From Dromaius novaehollandiae (taxonomy: Eukaryota > Chordata > Aves > Casuariiformes > Dromaiidae): a stretch of DNA of 64,000 bases. The DNA lies in the NCBI RefSeq assembly GCF_036370855.1, contig NC_088112.1:20142469-20206468 (forward strand). The letters run 5' to 3'. The notes under the pieces were generated by a model. It did not search any database and had not been told where the DNA came from. It saw only the letters and a list, made by a program, of their open reading frames with translations. The position numbers and the translations under genes were made by a program. This document shows, in pieces, positions 1 through 24,477 of this stretch; position 1 is the stretch's first letter, and the number at the start of each line of letters is the position of its first letter.

Positions 1-183
1 TTTCCTAGATATTCTGTAGTAACCTTGAAAAAGATTTTCCTGTAACACACTTGGTCTTTTTTGCCAGTTTCCTGACTCCATGTAAACAAAACAAAAGGAA
101 TACTGTAATATATGTTTATACACACACATATTATTGTATTTAGCCCTTCAACATAGGCCCTCAGAGTGAGCAAAAACTCTTAC
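1..183 (-). other. UBE2B: UBE2B intron 2 (3' part outside window)
   Basis: This lies downstream (minus strand) of the UBE2B exon 2 donor at 183-182. It is AT-rich with a short CA-rich stretch near 120-130. No exon is visible. The remaining UBE2B coding exons must lie to the left of the window. Confidence 0.85.
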
Positions 184-264
184 CCAAATATAACTGCATT
201 CCACTGCATTATATTATTCTCAGACGGTGCACCACTGACACCCACAGGAGGGTCTTCTTGCAAT
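184..264 (-). CDS. UBE2B: UBE2B coding exon 2 (E2 ubiquitin-conjugating enzyme, RAD6 homologue B)
   Basis: Read on the minus strand, this 81-nt exon follows a CTTAG acceptor and ends at a GTAAGAG donor. It begins with the last base of the Arg-15 codon, then encodes [15 protein letters not shown] followed by [11 protein letters not shown] and two bases of a Gly codon, residues 15-42 of RAD6. Val-22 and Gln-35 match UBE2B as I recall it, whereas UBE2A has Ala and Val there. The family transfers ubiquitin from E1 to substrates. With RAD18 it monoubiquitylates PCNA, and with RNF20/40 it acts on histone H2B. The catalytic Cys-88 lies in later exons outside the window. Exon length, phase and residues all agree, so identity is very secure. 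Confidence 0.97.
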
Positions 265-3200
265 CTAAGAATTACAAATATAGAATGACAACCTTTATAT
301 AAATAAAATACCTACTCCTACAGGTAAAATTTAACAGTAATATACAGAGTTTGTAAATCTTCTCATTGCAAATTACAGAATACACGCTAGTGTTACATGC
401 AGATTAATAACATTACAAAAGACAAAAACCTAGAAGATGCACATCAAGCTTTTCCCCAAGTGTTACACTGATGGCCGAACAGGTTAGATAGGTGCGCAAG
501 GAGCAAAGCATCAACTGTAAGAATAATTTAAAGCACCACATACACTGGGACTGACAGTAGTGAATTATGAAAGAGCAGAAAGAGCAATTCCTGCCAGTTG
601 CTACAATGAAGAAGTAAACAGATCACAATCACAAAGGGAAGCATTAGCTATAAGTATCACTGGCTCATTTTTGGATACTAATATGACATGCTTATTGAAA
701 CTAAGTGCAAAGGACTGTCAATGGAGCTTTCCCTGCACTTCCAGTTTTGCATGTGAGATGTGGCTAAACTTGGTATCAACCCATTCTGGCTGGTAAGCTA
801 ATTGCTTTGAAAGGGAAGGAGGAGAAAGGGAAAAACCTCTGTACTGCTCCCTGTTACCAGTTCAACAAATGTAAATATTTATCTCTAAAGTAATCATGGA
901 AATGTTTTAAATTCTTTTTAGTCCCTTAATCCTAGGACTAGGGAAAAATGCATTACTTACTGAAAGTCACAAACTTGGGCCGAACAGGAATATACATCAC
1001 AACTCAAGGATAGGATCCAAATACTCTCATTCTGCCCATCCTTTTGTCTACCAATGTTTCTATTTAAGGATTTCATAAATTCCTGGAACAGTGTAAAACA
1101 GCAAGTCCCAATCACATGGTAAGATTCTGCCACATCAAACCCCTCTGGCAACAGCTCCTATCAATGTCACATATTTAGCTTCATAATCACGAAAGAATAA
1201 AGAAAATGAAGCAACTGCCCTTGCTTCAAAAGCAACTCTTAAGTATTAACATGAGGTCTAACCACATAACAGTATACTATTATGTGCAAGTCTTCACTGA
1301 GAGGTCTGCAGACCAAGGGACAAATTCTAACTAGATTTGTGTGTACAAGTGCAGATTTATTCAGAGCTGACACTGGTCTACAGTCATAAGTTATGCCCTG
1401 TAAGTTTTCGTGTACTTGCTTTTCCTAAGTCTATGATACAAAATAAGCTAAAATTGTGTCTGCACATGGGCAATAAGAAGTGATGTTACCCTACAGAAAG
1501 AGGGTAGAAGCAGGGTTCTGCCTGTTTGCAGTTCAGATCCCCTCTGAACTCTGTGTTTACATCCTTGTTCTCTGAGCACACACAGTTCAGACAGCTTAAT
1601 ATCAACAGCATAAACTGCCTGCTATTTTGGTCAGTGAGAGCAGGAATGTGACTTCTCCCTACGTGATAGCCAGACTGCATGCCAATAATAACGCCTAAAC
1701 GCCTAAGAATTAAGCCTAATAATGCATCCGAAAGATGGCTTTAGTTCTTAGATCCCTTAAAAAGCTCTTGTGCACTCCACTGTCAAAGAGTACAAAAAGT
1801 TTGTGGCAGGGAAGGGAAACTAGACTTGTCTGAATACAGCCTGGAAATATTTTAGAAATAGGGATAATGTAGTATTTATAGCTCCTTTTCCAAAAGCAAA
1901 AACAAACCTAGTCAGCTTATTTTTTTTTTGCTTTAGTCAAAAAAAATTAAAAGGAAGAGAGGGGAAAAAAAAATATCTGTTGAACTGTTCTTTCACCACC
2001 ACTGCTGACAATCACAACACGCAAAAGGAGTTTATATTTAACAAACTGAATCAGAGTTCACAGCGCACATCGTCTGCTTCTTTCAGTATGAGGTAAGATG
2101 AACATAAGGCTAAACAAAAATATAACTTAAGGGTAGGAGGGAGAAAATTAAAAAAAAGATATGAAAATGTTACATAAATTTTGAGGCATGGAAGTTCTTA
2201 TACATGTATAAATGAACTTGTTCCATGTTTCGCTGTATTTATTTGGTTATACTTTTCCGTCAATTTAAAGTCTTCTCTCCACCTCAAATTTCAAAGTTAT
2301 CAAATCACTCCTCCTATGATCCCTTTCTACTACTGATTACAAAATCATAGAAAACATGTCTGATTGCAATCCTGAAAAATCACTTCGCCCTTCACCCTGA
2401 AAAAATAACTACTTTCATATGAGGTTACACAAATGACAAGGGAAAAAAAGTCTGAACACCCCATTTTAGTTTAAGCAGAATTCAAGTGAGCTTCTGTTCA
2501 CAGAACACTAACACCCAAATAAAACATAACAGTAAGGTAGGGTCCACTTCCCAAAAATGTCCAACTTTGTAACTTGGCAGATTCAAAAAAAAAAAAAAGA
2601 AAAAAAAGAAAAAGAAAAACAACAAACCAAAAAGCCACTTTTAACACTGCAGCTTTATATGCAGTCACATAAAAGAACTACATAGAATATGCATGTGTCA
2701 ACTGTTTACTGATGTATTTTCAGGTACTGGTATAACATAGCTACGCTAAAAAAAGAGACAGTATCAAAGCTGACTCACCTCCAACAACTTATGAGTGATT
2801 CCAGTCCAGAGAAATCATAACACATACCATGAAGCTCACAAAAATAACTTTTTCCACACTCTCAACTATGAACATATTTACATGACAGACTGGAAATAAA
2901 TTATTCTAGAGTCTGTGGCTCAGCCATAAGCATTTAAAAGAGCTAAAGAAGTAATCATTAGTTGCAGTGTTTGTTCATATTACAGATTCCTCATTATTGA
3001 GGAACACACAAAACCATTTTTTTGGTTTGTTTTTAATCATATACAGTGTTCAGCAGTTTTCTATACTTCATTTTTAGATGTCCACCCTGACTGGGAGATT
3101 GTCAGAGAGACTGACAGCCCAAAAAGCCTCCGCTGCTTCTGAATTCTGCCTGTTCCCTTCAGAAAACTGGGCCAAATACCTTTCGTATTGAAAAACCTGT

Positions 3201-3961
3201 GCGAGGAAAAGAAAGGGGGTGTGGGGGAAGCACCTCAGAGATGCTTAGCCTCCGTAAGCTCTTCACCACCGGGCCCTTCTAGGAAAAAAAGTATTTAGAA
3301 GATATTCACATCTAATGTCCGACCACAGCTCGGTGCTCAGTCACCCCTCAGCTACGACCCGGGGTGACCAGCGTGTTTGAGCCTTTCCTAAGCGTTTGCA
3401 GGCCACAGGCTTCCTATTCAGCAGGACTCCGAGTCAAACTTCCACGTCACTGCCGTGAAGGGGTTTAGCCGTGCGACGCGCGAGCGCCTGAACGGATCCT
3501 CGGCGTCTGGTCCCAAAGGGCAGCGCCGGGAACGCCAGCGGCTGCCGGCAGCGGCGGGGCGGCGGGGAAGGGCCCCCCCGGCGGGCGCCGCCGAGGCGGA
3601 GAGGAGCGCGGCCATTGTGTGAGGGCATCGGCTGCAACTTTTATCCTCAGACGCCCCCAGACGCCTGCCAGCAGCGGGACGCAGACGGCTGCGGAGGAAG
3701 CGCCGCTAAACAAAAACAAACGCGGCTCTGCCGCGGAGCAACGCGCCCCACGCACCCCCTGCGGCCGCGGGGGGGGGGGACGGACACACGGCTCCCTCCC
3801 GGCGCCCTAACGGGCCGGGCCCGCACAGCCGCCCCCCCCCCACTCCCCCCGGGGCGCCACCGCGGCAGGGCGCAACGGCCGCCCGGGGAGCGAGGCCCCC
3901 CCCGCCGCCTTGGCGGGGCCCTGCCCGGCCGGGACCGGCCGCGCTCCCGCTCCCCGCTCAC
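265..3961 (-). other. UBE2B: UBE2B intron 1
   Basis: This 3.7-kb intron lies between the donor at 3961-3960 (GTGAGC) and the acceptor at 266-265. It is AT-rich except for the CpG-island end above about 3430. It contains A-rich runs near 1920-1975 and 2585-2620. Short open frames on either strand match no protein I recognise and no further UBE2B exon is expected here. Confidence 0.9.
2585..2620. repeat. A-rich simple repeat
   Basis: A run of A broken only by single G residues, inside UBE2B intron 1. It could be a decayed poly(A) tail of a retroposed element, but no element body is recognisable upstream of it. Confidence 0.7.
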
Positions 3962-4300
3962 CTCTTGAAGTCGCGCATCAGCCTGCGCCGCGCCGGAGTG
4001 GACATGATCGCCGCGCCGAGAGGAGCCGGCCGTGCCCGAGCCGCGGCGCCGCCTCCGCCGCCGCTGCACAAACAACCCCGCAATGGCGTCTCCCTCCGCG
4101 GGGGGCGGGCCGCGCCGCCGACGTCGCCGGGGGGGGGGCGGCGCGTTCCACCGCGCCCGGGGTGGGGGGGAGAGTAAGCGAGAGAGCGCCCCTTCAGCGC
4201 GTACCACTGCGCCGCCGCGGGGGCGGGAGGAGCCTGCCCAGGGAGCCGCGCCTTGCGCGGCCGCGGAGCTCCGCGCCGACGTGCGCAATCGCTGCGTTCA
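3430..4300 (-). promoter_or_regulatory. UBE2B: CpG-island promoter of UBE2B
   Basis: This is a dense CpG stretch with runs of G and C, sharply distinct from the AT-rich flanks, and it contains the UBE2B start codon at 4005. GC boxes occur (for example near 4101 and 4219) and there is no convincing TATA box close to the start. Transcription should begin a little above 4005 on the minus strand; the exact start cannot be fixed from sequence. Many long open frames on both strands here are a by-product of high GC and few stops. Confidence 0.85.
3962..4005 (-). CDS. UBE2B: UBE2B coding exon 1
   Basis: The minus-strand ATG at 4005-4003 opens MSTPARRRLMRDFKR, the invariant N-terminus of vertebrate RAD6 proteins. 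This helix contacts the E1 enzyme and RAD18-type E3 ligases. The exon contributes 44 nt: 14 codons plus the first two bases of Arg-15, completed by exon 2. A GTGAGC donor follows at 3961. The open frame extends upstream of this ATG in the GC-rich island, but the family start is this Met. The gene is divergent from CDKL3, which begins about 4.7 kb to the right. Confidence 0.97.
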
Positions 4301-7300
4301 AACAAACGCGTTTCGGAAGAGCCGCCTGGGAAAATCTGCACGGTTAGACAACGGTGGCGTGCGGCCCCCAAAATGCATCGCTAGAACTGCCTCACCCCCG
4401 TGGAAGACTTCTTCCATCTATAAAGCTTTTTCCTAAGCGAACAAAAACAGTTTCAGGCTTGGGCAAAACAAATAAATTTATCAGGAGTGGAATAGCAAGT
4501 TCTGCTTTATAATTTGATTCCTGTAATGCAAATAGGCTCAAGAAATTTGAAGTGGCACAGAAAGGCTGACTAGGAAATGAAAACCCTATCTTAGGCAGCT
4601 AGAAGGCTTTGCTTCCTTAGCCTTATTTTCCTAAGCTAAAAACAGGCCCAAATGCCTTCTATAAATACATCACAGAGGCTGAGGGAGAGAGGAGCTAATT
4701 TAAACTAAATTACAATACTGGCCTAAGAACAAATGGGCATGAAGTTGGTCAGAAATCATTTTAAGAAGATACTTCTACTCATATTACTTACCTTCTGAAA
4801 CAGGCTAGTGGAGAACTAGGGAAGATATGTTTCCTCCCTCCCACAAACACACACACTTTTTTTGTTTTTAAACCACATTACTCCAACAGTCTCCAGTAGA
4901 TCTCTCTGAAACCATGACCCTGTTCTTATTTGGAGTCTTGGAAGTTAGCCGCAGAGCTTGGATCTGTGTGATTACATGTGCCTCCTTGCTTTTCTTTCAG
5001 AGGTATTTAGGGAGACCATAAACATCTTGAGACTCATAATGAAGTGACAGAAATAAATGCTGTCTTCATCCTTTTACCCATTTGTTTTGCCTTCGGCTAT
5101 CCATGTGCTTGACGAGCATTGACCTTAGGTTTAATATAGCACAGAAGCTAGTAACGGCTTTTACTTGAGCACATGCTAAACCAGTGCTTCAGCAACCTCC
5201 CTGCCACAGATTACAGACTGACTGCAGCGCTCTGCTGAATCTGTATCTCGTATGGTTCGGGCCGAGGTTTTATCCTGCAAAGACTTAACCTTTGAACGTG
5301 TTTTTACCCATTGTCCCACCTCAGTGAAAACATTAAGATGCTTAAGAAGTGAGATATATGTATAAGAATTCACAAAGCAAAGGCCTGATATTACAAGGGA
5401 GCGAGCGAACAAGTTTGAAAGAGGGCCAGTAATAAGAAACTTCTGTTGGGCTGGTTAGTTCATCATTTCCCACTCACTAAAACAGTATTATTCCTGGCAC
5501 TAGTGAGAAATGGTTCACAACAAGCAGTCTCCTTTTCTAGACTTTCCTCCCTTGCCCATCACACGCATTCCACTGCTGGTCCTTTATCTTCAAGCAGCTT
5601 ATATTTAGCACAAGCATAAGGGAGATGGCAGACTGTAAAAAACAAGTACAAGCTTGGACCTGTATAAATCATTAACACGGGTTTAACAACATTCATTATT
5701 TCACTGTTAACGTGCTCTCCACCACAACTGCCCAGACATGGCAGTAAAAGCATCCCCTGCCCAAAGGGCAGTTCACTACTCTTTGAAGCCCAAGCCACCC
5801 TCAACACACAGCCACCCCCAACATGCATTCACACTTCCACTTCAGGGCAACATTCACTAACTGCACAGAAAACCCCATACCAGACAAACAGAAATGTTAA
5901 TCCTGAAAGCCTAAAACGTTTTCACCTGGCTCAGAAAATTTTTCACCAAAATCTCCTCAACAGCAAAGTATTTCTTCTCCTCTGACAGCCTTGCTGAATA
6001 GTGCAAGAAACAAAAGGTCACAACAGCTTCCTTGAAACTCTTCTCTTTCACTCCTGTACTGAATGTAGGAATCAGCCAAGCCTTTACCACCCGGCCCTTG
6101 CCAAGCCCATACTCCTTCTCTTAAAAGACATATGCATCCGACCAACTCCAGGCCCTTGCACGGCAGCACAGGGAAGCTCAGCCACCGTTTGGGTCGGGTC
6201 GGCAGCGTGCAGCCTGAAGCGCGTCTGAGCGCACTGAATTCACGCAGCAGAGGGCACTGATAAGCTTTCCAGTTCTGCACTGTCAAAACAGATGGGTTGG
6301 GCACAAATCATACAGAATAGGATGGTCTCACATGTATTGACACTATCTAATAAAATTTTTCTTGAATACTACTGATACAGATAAAAACAACTGATTACTA
6401 AGATGATTTTAGCTCATTTTTTATTCCTTTCTTTCCTCCCTGAAAATCTATAATATTTTAATAGGAATTACATTAAATAGAAAGGTAGCATTTTGCAGCA
6501 CAGTCATTCTATTTTAATCTTGAGTAGACATTACATTTGTATAGTATTTTGTGAAACTAAAGCATTTCTAAGATATCTTTGTCCCTTTATAAGCTGAGAA
6601 GCTTGGAAAATAAGAGTGAAAGAAGACTACTTGCCTTTATATTTAAGACAGCCCATCTTCCTAGTAACTTAATTATTCTTTTTTTCAGGTCACTCTCTCT
6701 CTCTCTGATGCTGCAGCACTCCTCTGGGAAGATTTATTATTAACATTGGCCAAACCCTAGAATCTAAAATTAGGGAAATGAACAAGCCAAACCGTCTGTT
6801 AGCATCTGCTTTTGTTCTTACTCATTACACTAGAAGCTCAGGGGCTACCTGCAGAGGTGCCAAACACACTCTTCAGGAGAGACTATTCTTGTTTCCAAAG
6901 CATTCCCTAACAAAGATAACCCAGCAGGGCCGGTGGCAAAGTAGTAACCAACTTGCTCACCCTTAGCCCCAATACAGGAATGAGAAAGTAGCATCAAAGA
7001 AAAAGAAAAAATCAAGTGGCTTATTTAATCCACAAAGCAGCAGAGGTAGAAACAACCCCCAGTCTCTGAACCCCTGTAACCGACTGACTGAAGGGTGTTA
7101 CTCCATCATATCCTGATTACCAACCCTGCCTCTCAGGGTTTCTGAACCTCGGCTTGCCTCTTGCTGTTACTCTAATCCTACTTCATTATTCAAGTTTTCA
7201 GGAAAAATACTAGATTCAGGATAAATCCTTTTGTGGCCCTACTTAACACATCCCCCTATTTTGACAGTAAACTATTGATAACTATTTTCCAAACATATTT

Positions 7301-7789
7301 TAATTAGGTGTGTACCCTTCTTAAAAACAATAGTTATTTTAATATCGTTTAAATACAAAAGCAATCATTTACTTCAGCGCATACCACCTAGAAGAGCAAG
7401 AAGTATGACAAAAAAAATCTAGAAATCAAGAAATACCACACCTGCCTCCATCTATCCACTGAACCAACTGCATGACCAAGGAGAGTGTATTTAATACTTG
7501 CTCTCAGTGACTCCGCTCCAGCTTGCTCCCCCTGCTCGGTCTCCACGGCTCAGTGTCACCACTCACGCCAGCGCTTCCCCAGAGACCTAAAGCAGTTTAC
7601 TCAACTTTTAATCTTATTTTGTAAAAACTGAAACAGAGGGATGGCATTTTTTGCCGCTTGGGGGAACAGCGATTACTCCTCTTGCCCGCTACAGCTTTGT
7701 TAAACACACTCAGTCCCCTGATGTCGCTACCCGCTAACGCAAAGGCCACCGCGTCCTCCTGATTAATATGTAATTAGGGAACAGCTTCT
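4301..7789. other. Intergenic spacer between divergent UBE2B and CDKL3
   Basis: About 3.5 kb of mostly AT-rich sequence between two CpG islands. Small open frames (such as those near 5559-5828 and 5957-6304) show no recognisable domain and no flanking splice logic. A short CT repeat is present near 6692-6706. I see no RNA gene or clear transposon. It may hold upstream regulatory sequence for either gene, but nothing specific can be supported. Confidence 0.7.
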
Positions 7790-7900
7790 GGGGAGGAGAA
7801 GGCAGCTGTTTCCCCCCGACGGCACCTGCGCAGCCCGGGAGCCCCGCCCGGCCCCGTCAAACCCGGTTATGAGGAGAGAGGCCGCGGCCGCTGCCCTCCC

Positions 7901-7982
7901 GGCCCCTCAGCGCCAACGGCCCCTCAGCGCCAACGGCCCCTCAGCGCCAACGGCCCCTCAGCGCCAACGGCCCCTCAGCGCC
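7901..7982. repeat. 17-bp minisatellite, about 4.8 copies
   Basis: The unit GGCCCCTCAGCGCCAAC starts at 7901, 7918, 7935, 7952 and 7969; the last copy is cut after 14 bases. The copies are identical, which suggests a young or homogenised array whose copy number may vary. Seventeen is not a multiple of three, so it is not a coding repeat. It lies in the CDKL3 CpG island about 30 bp upstream of the CRE. Confidence 0.95.
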
Positions 7983-8008
7983 GCCCAGCCGCGCCACGCG
8001 GAGCGTGC

Positions 8009-8016
8009 TGACGTCA
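8009..8016 (+). promoter_or_regulatory. CRE (CREB/ATF site) in CDKL3 promoter
   Basis: A perfect palindromic TGACGTCA, with GC boxes a few bases downstream. This is the standard CREB/ATF site and is commonly placed within about 100 bp of start sites. The same octamer occurs in the PPP2CA promoter. Confidence 0.65.
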
Positions 8017-8755
8017 CAGGGCGGGGCGGGCGGGCGTTGCCATGGCAGCGGGGCCCGGCGGCGGCAGGTCGCGGGCGGGCGGCGGTTGGGGGGTGCCCGC
8101 AGGCGGGGGCGGGGCTCCGCGCGGCCCTCGCGCCCCTGGACCGGGTCAGGCCGCTCCTCGCCCCTGCGAGGCGGCCCCCGCAGCACCGGCGGGGGAAGAG
8201 CGGCACCGGGGCCGAGCTCCCGCCTCGCCTCCTTTCTGTAGCGGCTTAGCAGGGCCCGCGGGGAGCCGTTGCGGCCGTTGCGGCCGTTGGGCGCGCGGAG
8301 CGGGCCGGGGGCCCCCGGCGGCTTCCCCGCGCGCCGGTCGGCGCCCGCGGGCGTTTTCAAGCCTCTGCGTCTTGCTCTGCCTCCCAAGATCGCTGCAGCC
8401 GTGTAGTAACGCCAGCACCCCGTCCTTCGTCGTGCCCGTGTGCTCTAGAGGATGCGGGGTTGGGTTAGTTAGCTTGTATTCCGCTGCTTTAACCCGCCTT
8501 TACTTAGAGCCGGGGTCTGTAGACACCTCTAGGAGCGTGCGTGAGAGTCAAGGTGAGCTCTTGACTGTCATATGTATTAAAAAAAAAACAGCTAAAGGCT
8601 TGGGAGACTTCAAGGGCTTGCAGAAATGTTTAGGAAAGGGAATTATTGCTGTCTCCAGGAGTTACTCCTCTTGAAACACTGTCTATACATACATATTTAA
8701 GGAATTGTCTGTACCTCTAACTAATTCAAACTTTTCTTTTTCTATGAAGAAATAG

Positions 8756-21490
<12,735 letters not shown>

Positions 21491-21644
21491 ATTCTTACCA
21501 GAACTGAAAGCCAAATTCTTACAAGAAGCAAAATTAAATTCTCTTTTAAAACTCAGAGGGAATAACAAAGATGTAGGACCACTAAAAGGTGAAAAGAGAA
21601 GTGCTCATATTAATGCCTGTCTGAATGGCCCAGTATTTAGGAAG
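21491..21644 (+). pseudogene. CDKL3: CDKL3 exon 7 (C-terminal tail begins)
   Basis: Encodes FLPELKAKFLQEAKLNSLL and KLRGNNKDVGPLKGEKRS, ending PVFRK. The start matches the post-kinase segment of CDKL3; the rest is the less conserved basic tail. 154 nt with correct phases, TATCAG acceptor and GTGAGA donor. No lesion. Confidence 0.88.
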
Positions 21645-24148
21645 GTGAGAATTCGTTTTCTTAAAATGTTTATTGCTGCATAAAATTTTTATCTTAATTA
21701 CAACACAGTGTTATTAGATTAACTATACATCTTCATGCAGTTCAATCAAATCAGTGTCACTGCAGTGTAAAACTGCGTGTTGCTTGATCTATTTTGGGAG
21801 ATGGGTATTTCCAAAATCAAACAGAACGAAGTTAACAAAAGTGCACTGGATTCAAGCACATGCTTATACATTTTTTTTTTTATAGTAAGATGATGGATTA
21901 TATGTTTAAACACTCTGCTGAACAAGAGACAATATATCTGTAGTTAGAATAAATACAGTGGGGAAAAATGCATGAAGGAGCAAACTTCAAAGACTTGTTT
22001 GTTATATTGCTACTTTCCTACTTTTCCTGATTGCTAGCCCACATACGCCATTTCATGCTGCTTGTGTTTTATAGGTGGTTTTAAATACCAGCACCAAAAA
22101 CCTTTTTATTAGTAAAAGAATCCTCCTCCTAGGGATATGGAATGTTTTTTGGTGATCTGCACATTATTATTTAGTGTGTTGTCATAGCACCAGAACTGTG
22201 GCACTTTCTCAATGATACAAGTTCTATATTTTCACCTGTTTCTGGAAAGTTTGAGGCCCAATTAACTGAGAAATCGATGATGTGTAGTGCTCAGAAATAC
22301 CACAAATGAGCAAGTGGCAGCACTGATGTTATATGGAGAAGCTGGCCATGTTCTGGAAGAGCTTGAGAACAAAGCAATCAGTGCTGTGATGGTGCAGATG
22401 GTTATGTATTTCATAATTCCAATCACAATAATTCTGGATAATTCCAGTCTCCACTGTGGAAAAGTAATAGAGCATCATACTAAAATTTTCAGGAAAAAAA
22501 TTACTATCTCAAACCCCTAGTAGAAATCTGCTCAGTTTCCAGACATTAACTGTGAATGCTATAACACATTTGGAGTTTGTTTGTTTGTTTTTTAATCATA
22601 CTATCTGCAAAAATTTTCTTCTATTCTTTATGTATTCTGCAAAACAACCAACTAAAGAGTCGATTGTACAGCAGGTGCTGTTAGAGACTCAAGATTATTA
22701 TTTTTCTCTAGTTGCTTTTGACTGTGGACATCTTAATTATCACAGGAAACTGTACTCAAACAGTACTGCAGTTTTTAAGCTAATAAGATGCCCCTTTAAA
22801 GAGTTTTTAGATCTATTTTAACTGTGCTTTCTGAATACGGATAGATCCTTTCATTTCAGACTCCAAGAGCAATGTTAGAAGACAATGTTCAAATCAGCAG
22901 TGCATGACGAGTTGTTATTTCATCTTTCCCAGGTCCCCATATGCTTCTTGGTGGACACAAGCATTTTCTGAGCTTGCTTTTCTTTACATTTTGACCAGAA
23001 GTTAATGTCCCACTTTCTTTTGGACACTGCAGCAAAGGAGAGGTTTTTTTTTTCCCCCCTGTCCTTCCCTTCTCTAGGGCCTAGCAAGGGTTAACAGAGA
23101 GGAAAATAATCCTAGGGCCTGGAGAAGGAAAAAAAGCAAACATTTAGAGGGGTGGAAGCCCCTCTCAGTAGGGTGGAAGCCACCAGTAGGCCATGTGAAA
23201 GTTTCTCTTTTGAAAAACATCAGGGGTGGGAACTGGCTTTTATTCCTGAATTGTTCCTTCTGCCTTTCTGGTGATGGCAGGAGTAGCATATTTTCCTAAC
23301 CAGTTTCTCCACCTGAAGGAAGCTTGTTTGGGGAACATGAAATTTGTTGATGAATGGAATAGATACAGTGTTTTGTGAGTTACAAGAAATAAGAGTTCTT
23401 TTTCCATGTGGAAGGGCAGCTCTCTTGTCAGCAATCCCCTGTCCTATGTATATATGGTTCATTTGGCCTCTATTCTTCAGTCCAGCCATTGACTGCTATA
23501 CCCCTAATGGCAAAAAACAAGACTGAAGACAAAGAGGATGTTAGTGTAAATAAAGTCCTAACAGAATGCCAGACCTTGGGTTAAGAGATGTGGGAGTATC
23601 ACTTGTGTGCAGTGTCCCAGGATAGTACCCAGTCTGCACTGGTACACCATTGCCTAGTAACCCCAGCTCCCAAAGGGAAAAGGTCTGGGAAAAGGAAATC
23701 AATGTTTCTTATTAAACCACTCATTTGACAGACATGTATATTTTTGTTCTTAATTCCGAGATGCAAGTGGAGTTCTCTGTTGACACATTGCAGCCAGATT
23801 TTCTAGTTCATTTTCCTGTATTGGCACAATAATATGAAGATATGTTAATGTACTTTTGTTGTCTCTGTATTTGATGTTATTACATGAGGGTGGAATTTAA
23901 AAAATAAAAGACAAAAAAGCTCACTTACATTTCTAAGAAATGTTCTGTGGTGGCAGGAAAGTATAAAAATAATAATAATAAAAACAAATGATGGTAATGT
24001 CCAATTTTGAGACACTAAACTGAACTTCTACTGATCTCAGTGTTTTTCTTGGAGGAATACTTGGCCTCTTGTATGAATGAAAGCATGAAAATACAAAACA
24101 ATGTCTAATTTAGAGTGTATATCTATTTTGACATAGTGTTTGTTCTAG
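21645..24148 (+). other. CDKL3: CDKL3 intron 7
   Basis: About 2.5 kb. A section at about 23040-23700 is richer in GC and purine blocks (repeated GGGCCT and GTGGAAGCC motifs) than its surroundings and might be an interspersed repeat, but no family could be named. Open frames near 22287-22821 and 23074-23526 have no domains. No exon needed. Confidence 0.7.
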
Positions 24149-24477
24149 GATCTCAGAAAGGACAAAAAATCAAGGAATCTAAAAGTAGAAGTTGCCCAAG
24201 TGAAAGGTAGGAAAAAAGCGATCCCAGAGATGGAAAAAATTAATCAGGAAGACACAGTTATTCAGCGGGCTGTTTTCTCACGGCTTGGTTTTCCTGAAGA
24301 GGCAAACCCTAACCTCCCTGACGTGACTGCCTCCGTAATGGCTAGCAGTGAGCTCCTGACCATGACGGAGAATCCTCTGTCGACGGCAATTTGTTCAGCA
24401 ATGCCACCCATCAATCCAGCCAGCGGGAACCTTACTGCTGCAAACTTCAGTTCACACTTTCAAATTTCTAATACAAG
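24149..24477 (+). pseudogene. CDKL3: CDKL3 exon 8 (C-terminal tail)
   Basis: A 329-nt exon, open throughout: DLRKDKKSRNLKVEVAQVKG at the start, then an Ala/Ser/Pro-rich stretch ending MPPINPASGNLTAANFSS and SNTR. The MPPIN...LTAANFSS part matches the mammalian CDKL3 tail as I recall it (MPPINLTNSNLMAANLSS). TTCTAG acceptor, GTTAGT donor. No lesion. Confidence 0.87.

Larger units (their letters stand above)
7790..8400 (+). promoter_or_regulatory. CDKL3: CpG-island promoter of CDKL3
   Basis: A CpG-dense island immediately upstream of the first CDKL3 coding exon. It holds a 17-bp tandem repeat (7901-7982), a full CRE (8009-8016) followed at once by a GGGCGGGGCGGG Sp1-type box (8019-8030), and a short GTTGCGGCC triplication near 8265-8290. 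A plausible 5' UTR donor, AAG then GTGAGC, lies at 8553. It could join the acceptor at 8754-8755 just before the coding exon. The promoter looks structurally intact although the gene body is damaged. Confidence 0.75.

Noticed and set aside
957-1151. Minus-strand frame followed by GTAAGT-like sequence as a UBE2B exon
   Set aside because: Its translation matches no part of the RAD6 protein, and exons 1 and 2 already join in phase without it.
3647-4288. 213-codon minus-strand open frame overlapping UBE2B exon 1
   Set aside because: CpG-island artefact; the true UBE2B frame is elsewhere and is fixed by the MSTPARRRLMRDFKR start.
8042-8674. 210-codon plus-strand open frame upstream of CDKL3
   Set aside because: GC-rich low-complexity translation through promoter and 5' UTR; no family similarity.
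23040-23700. Purine/GC-block region in CDKL3 intron 7 as a solo LTR
   Set aside because: No matching terminal TG...CA with target-site duplication or family similarity could be seen, so no element is claimed.
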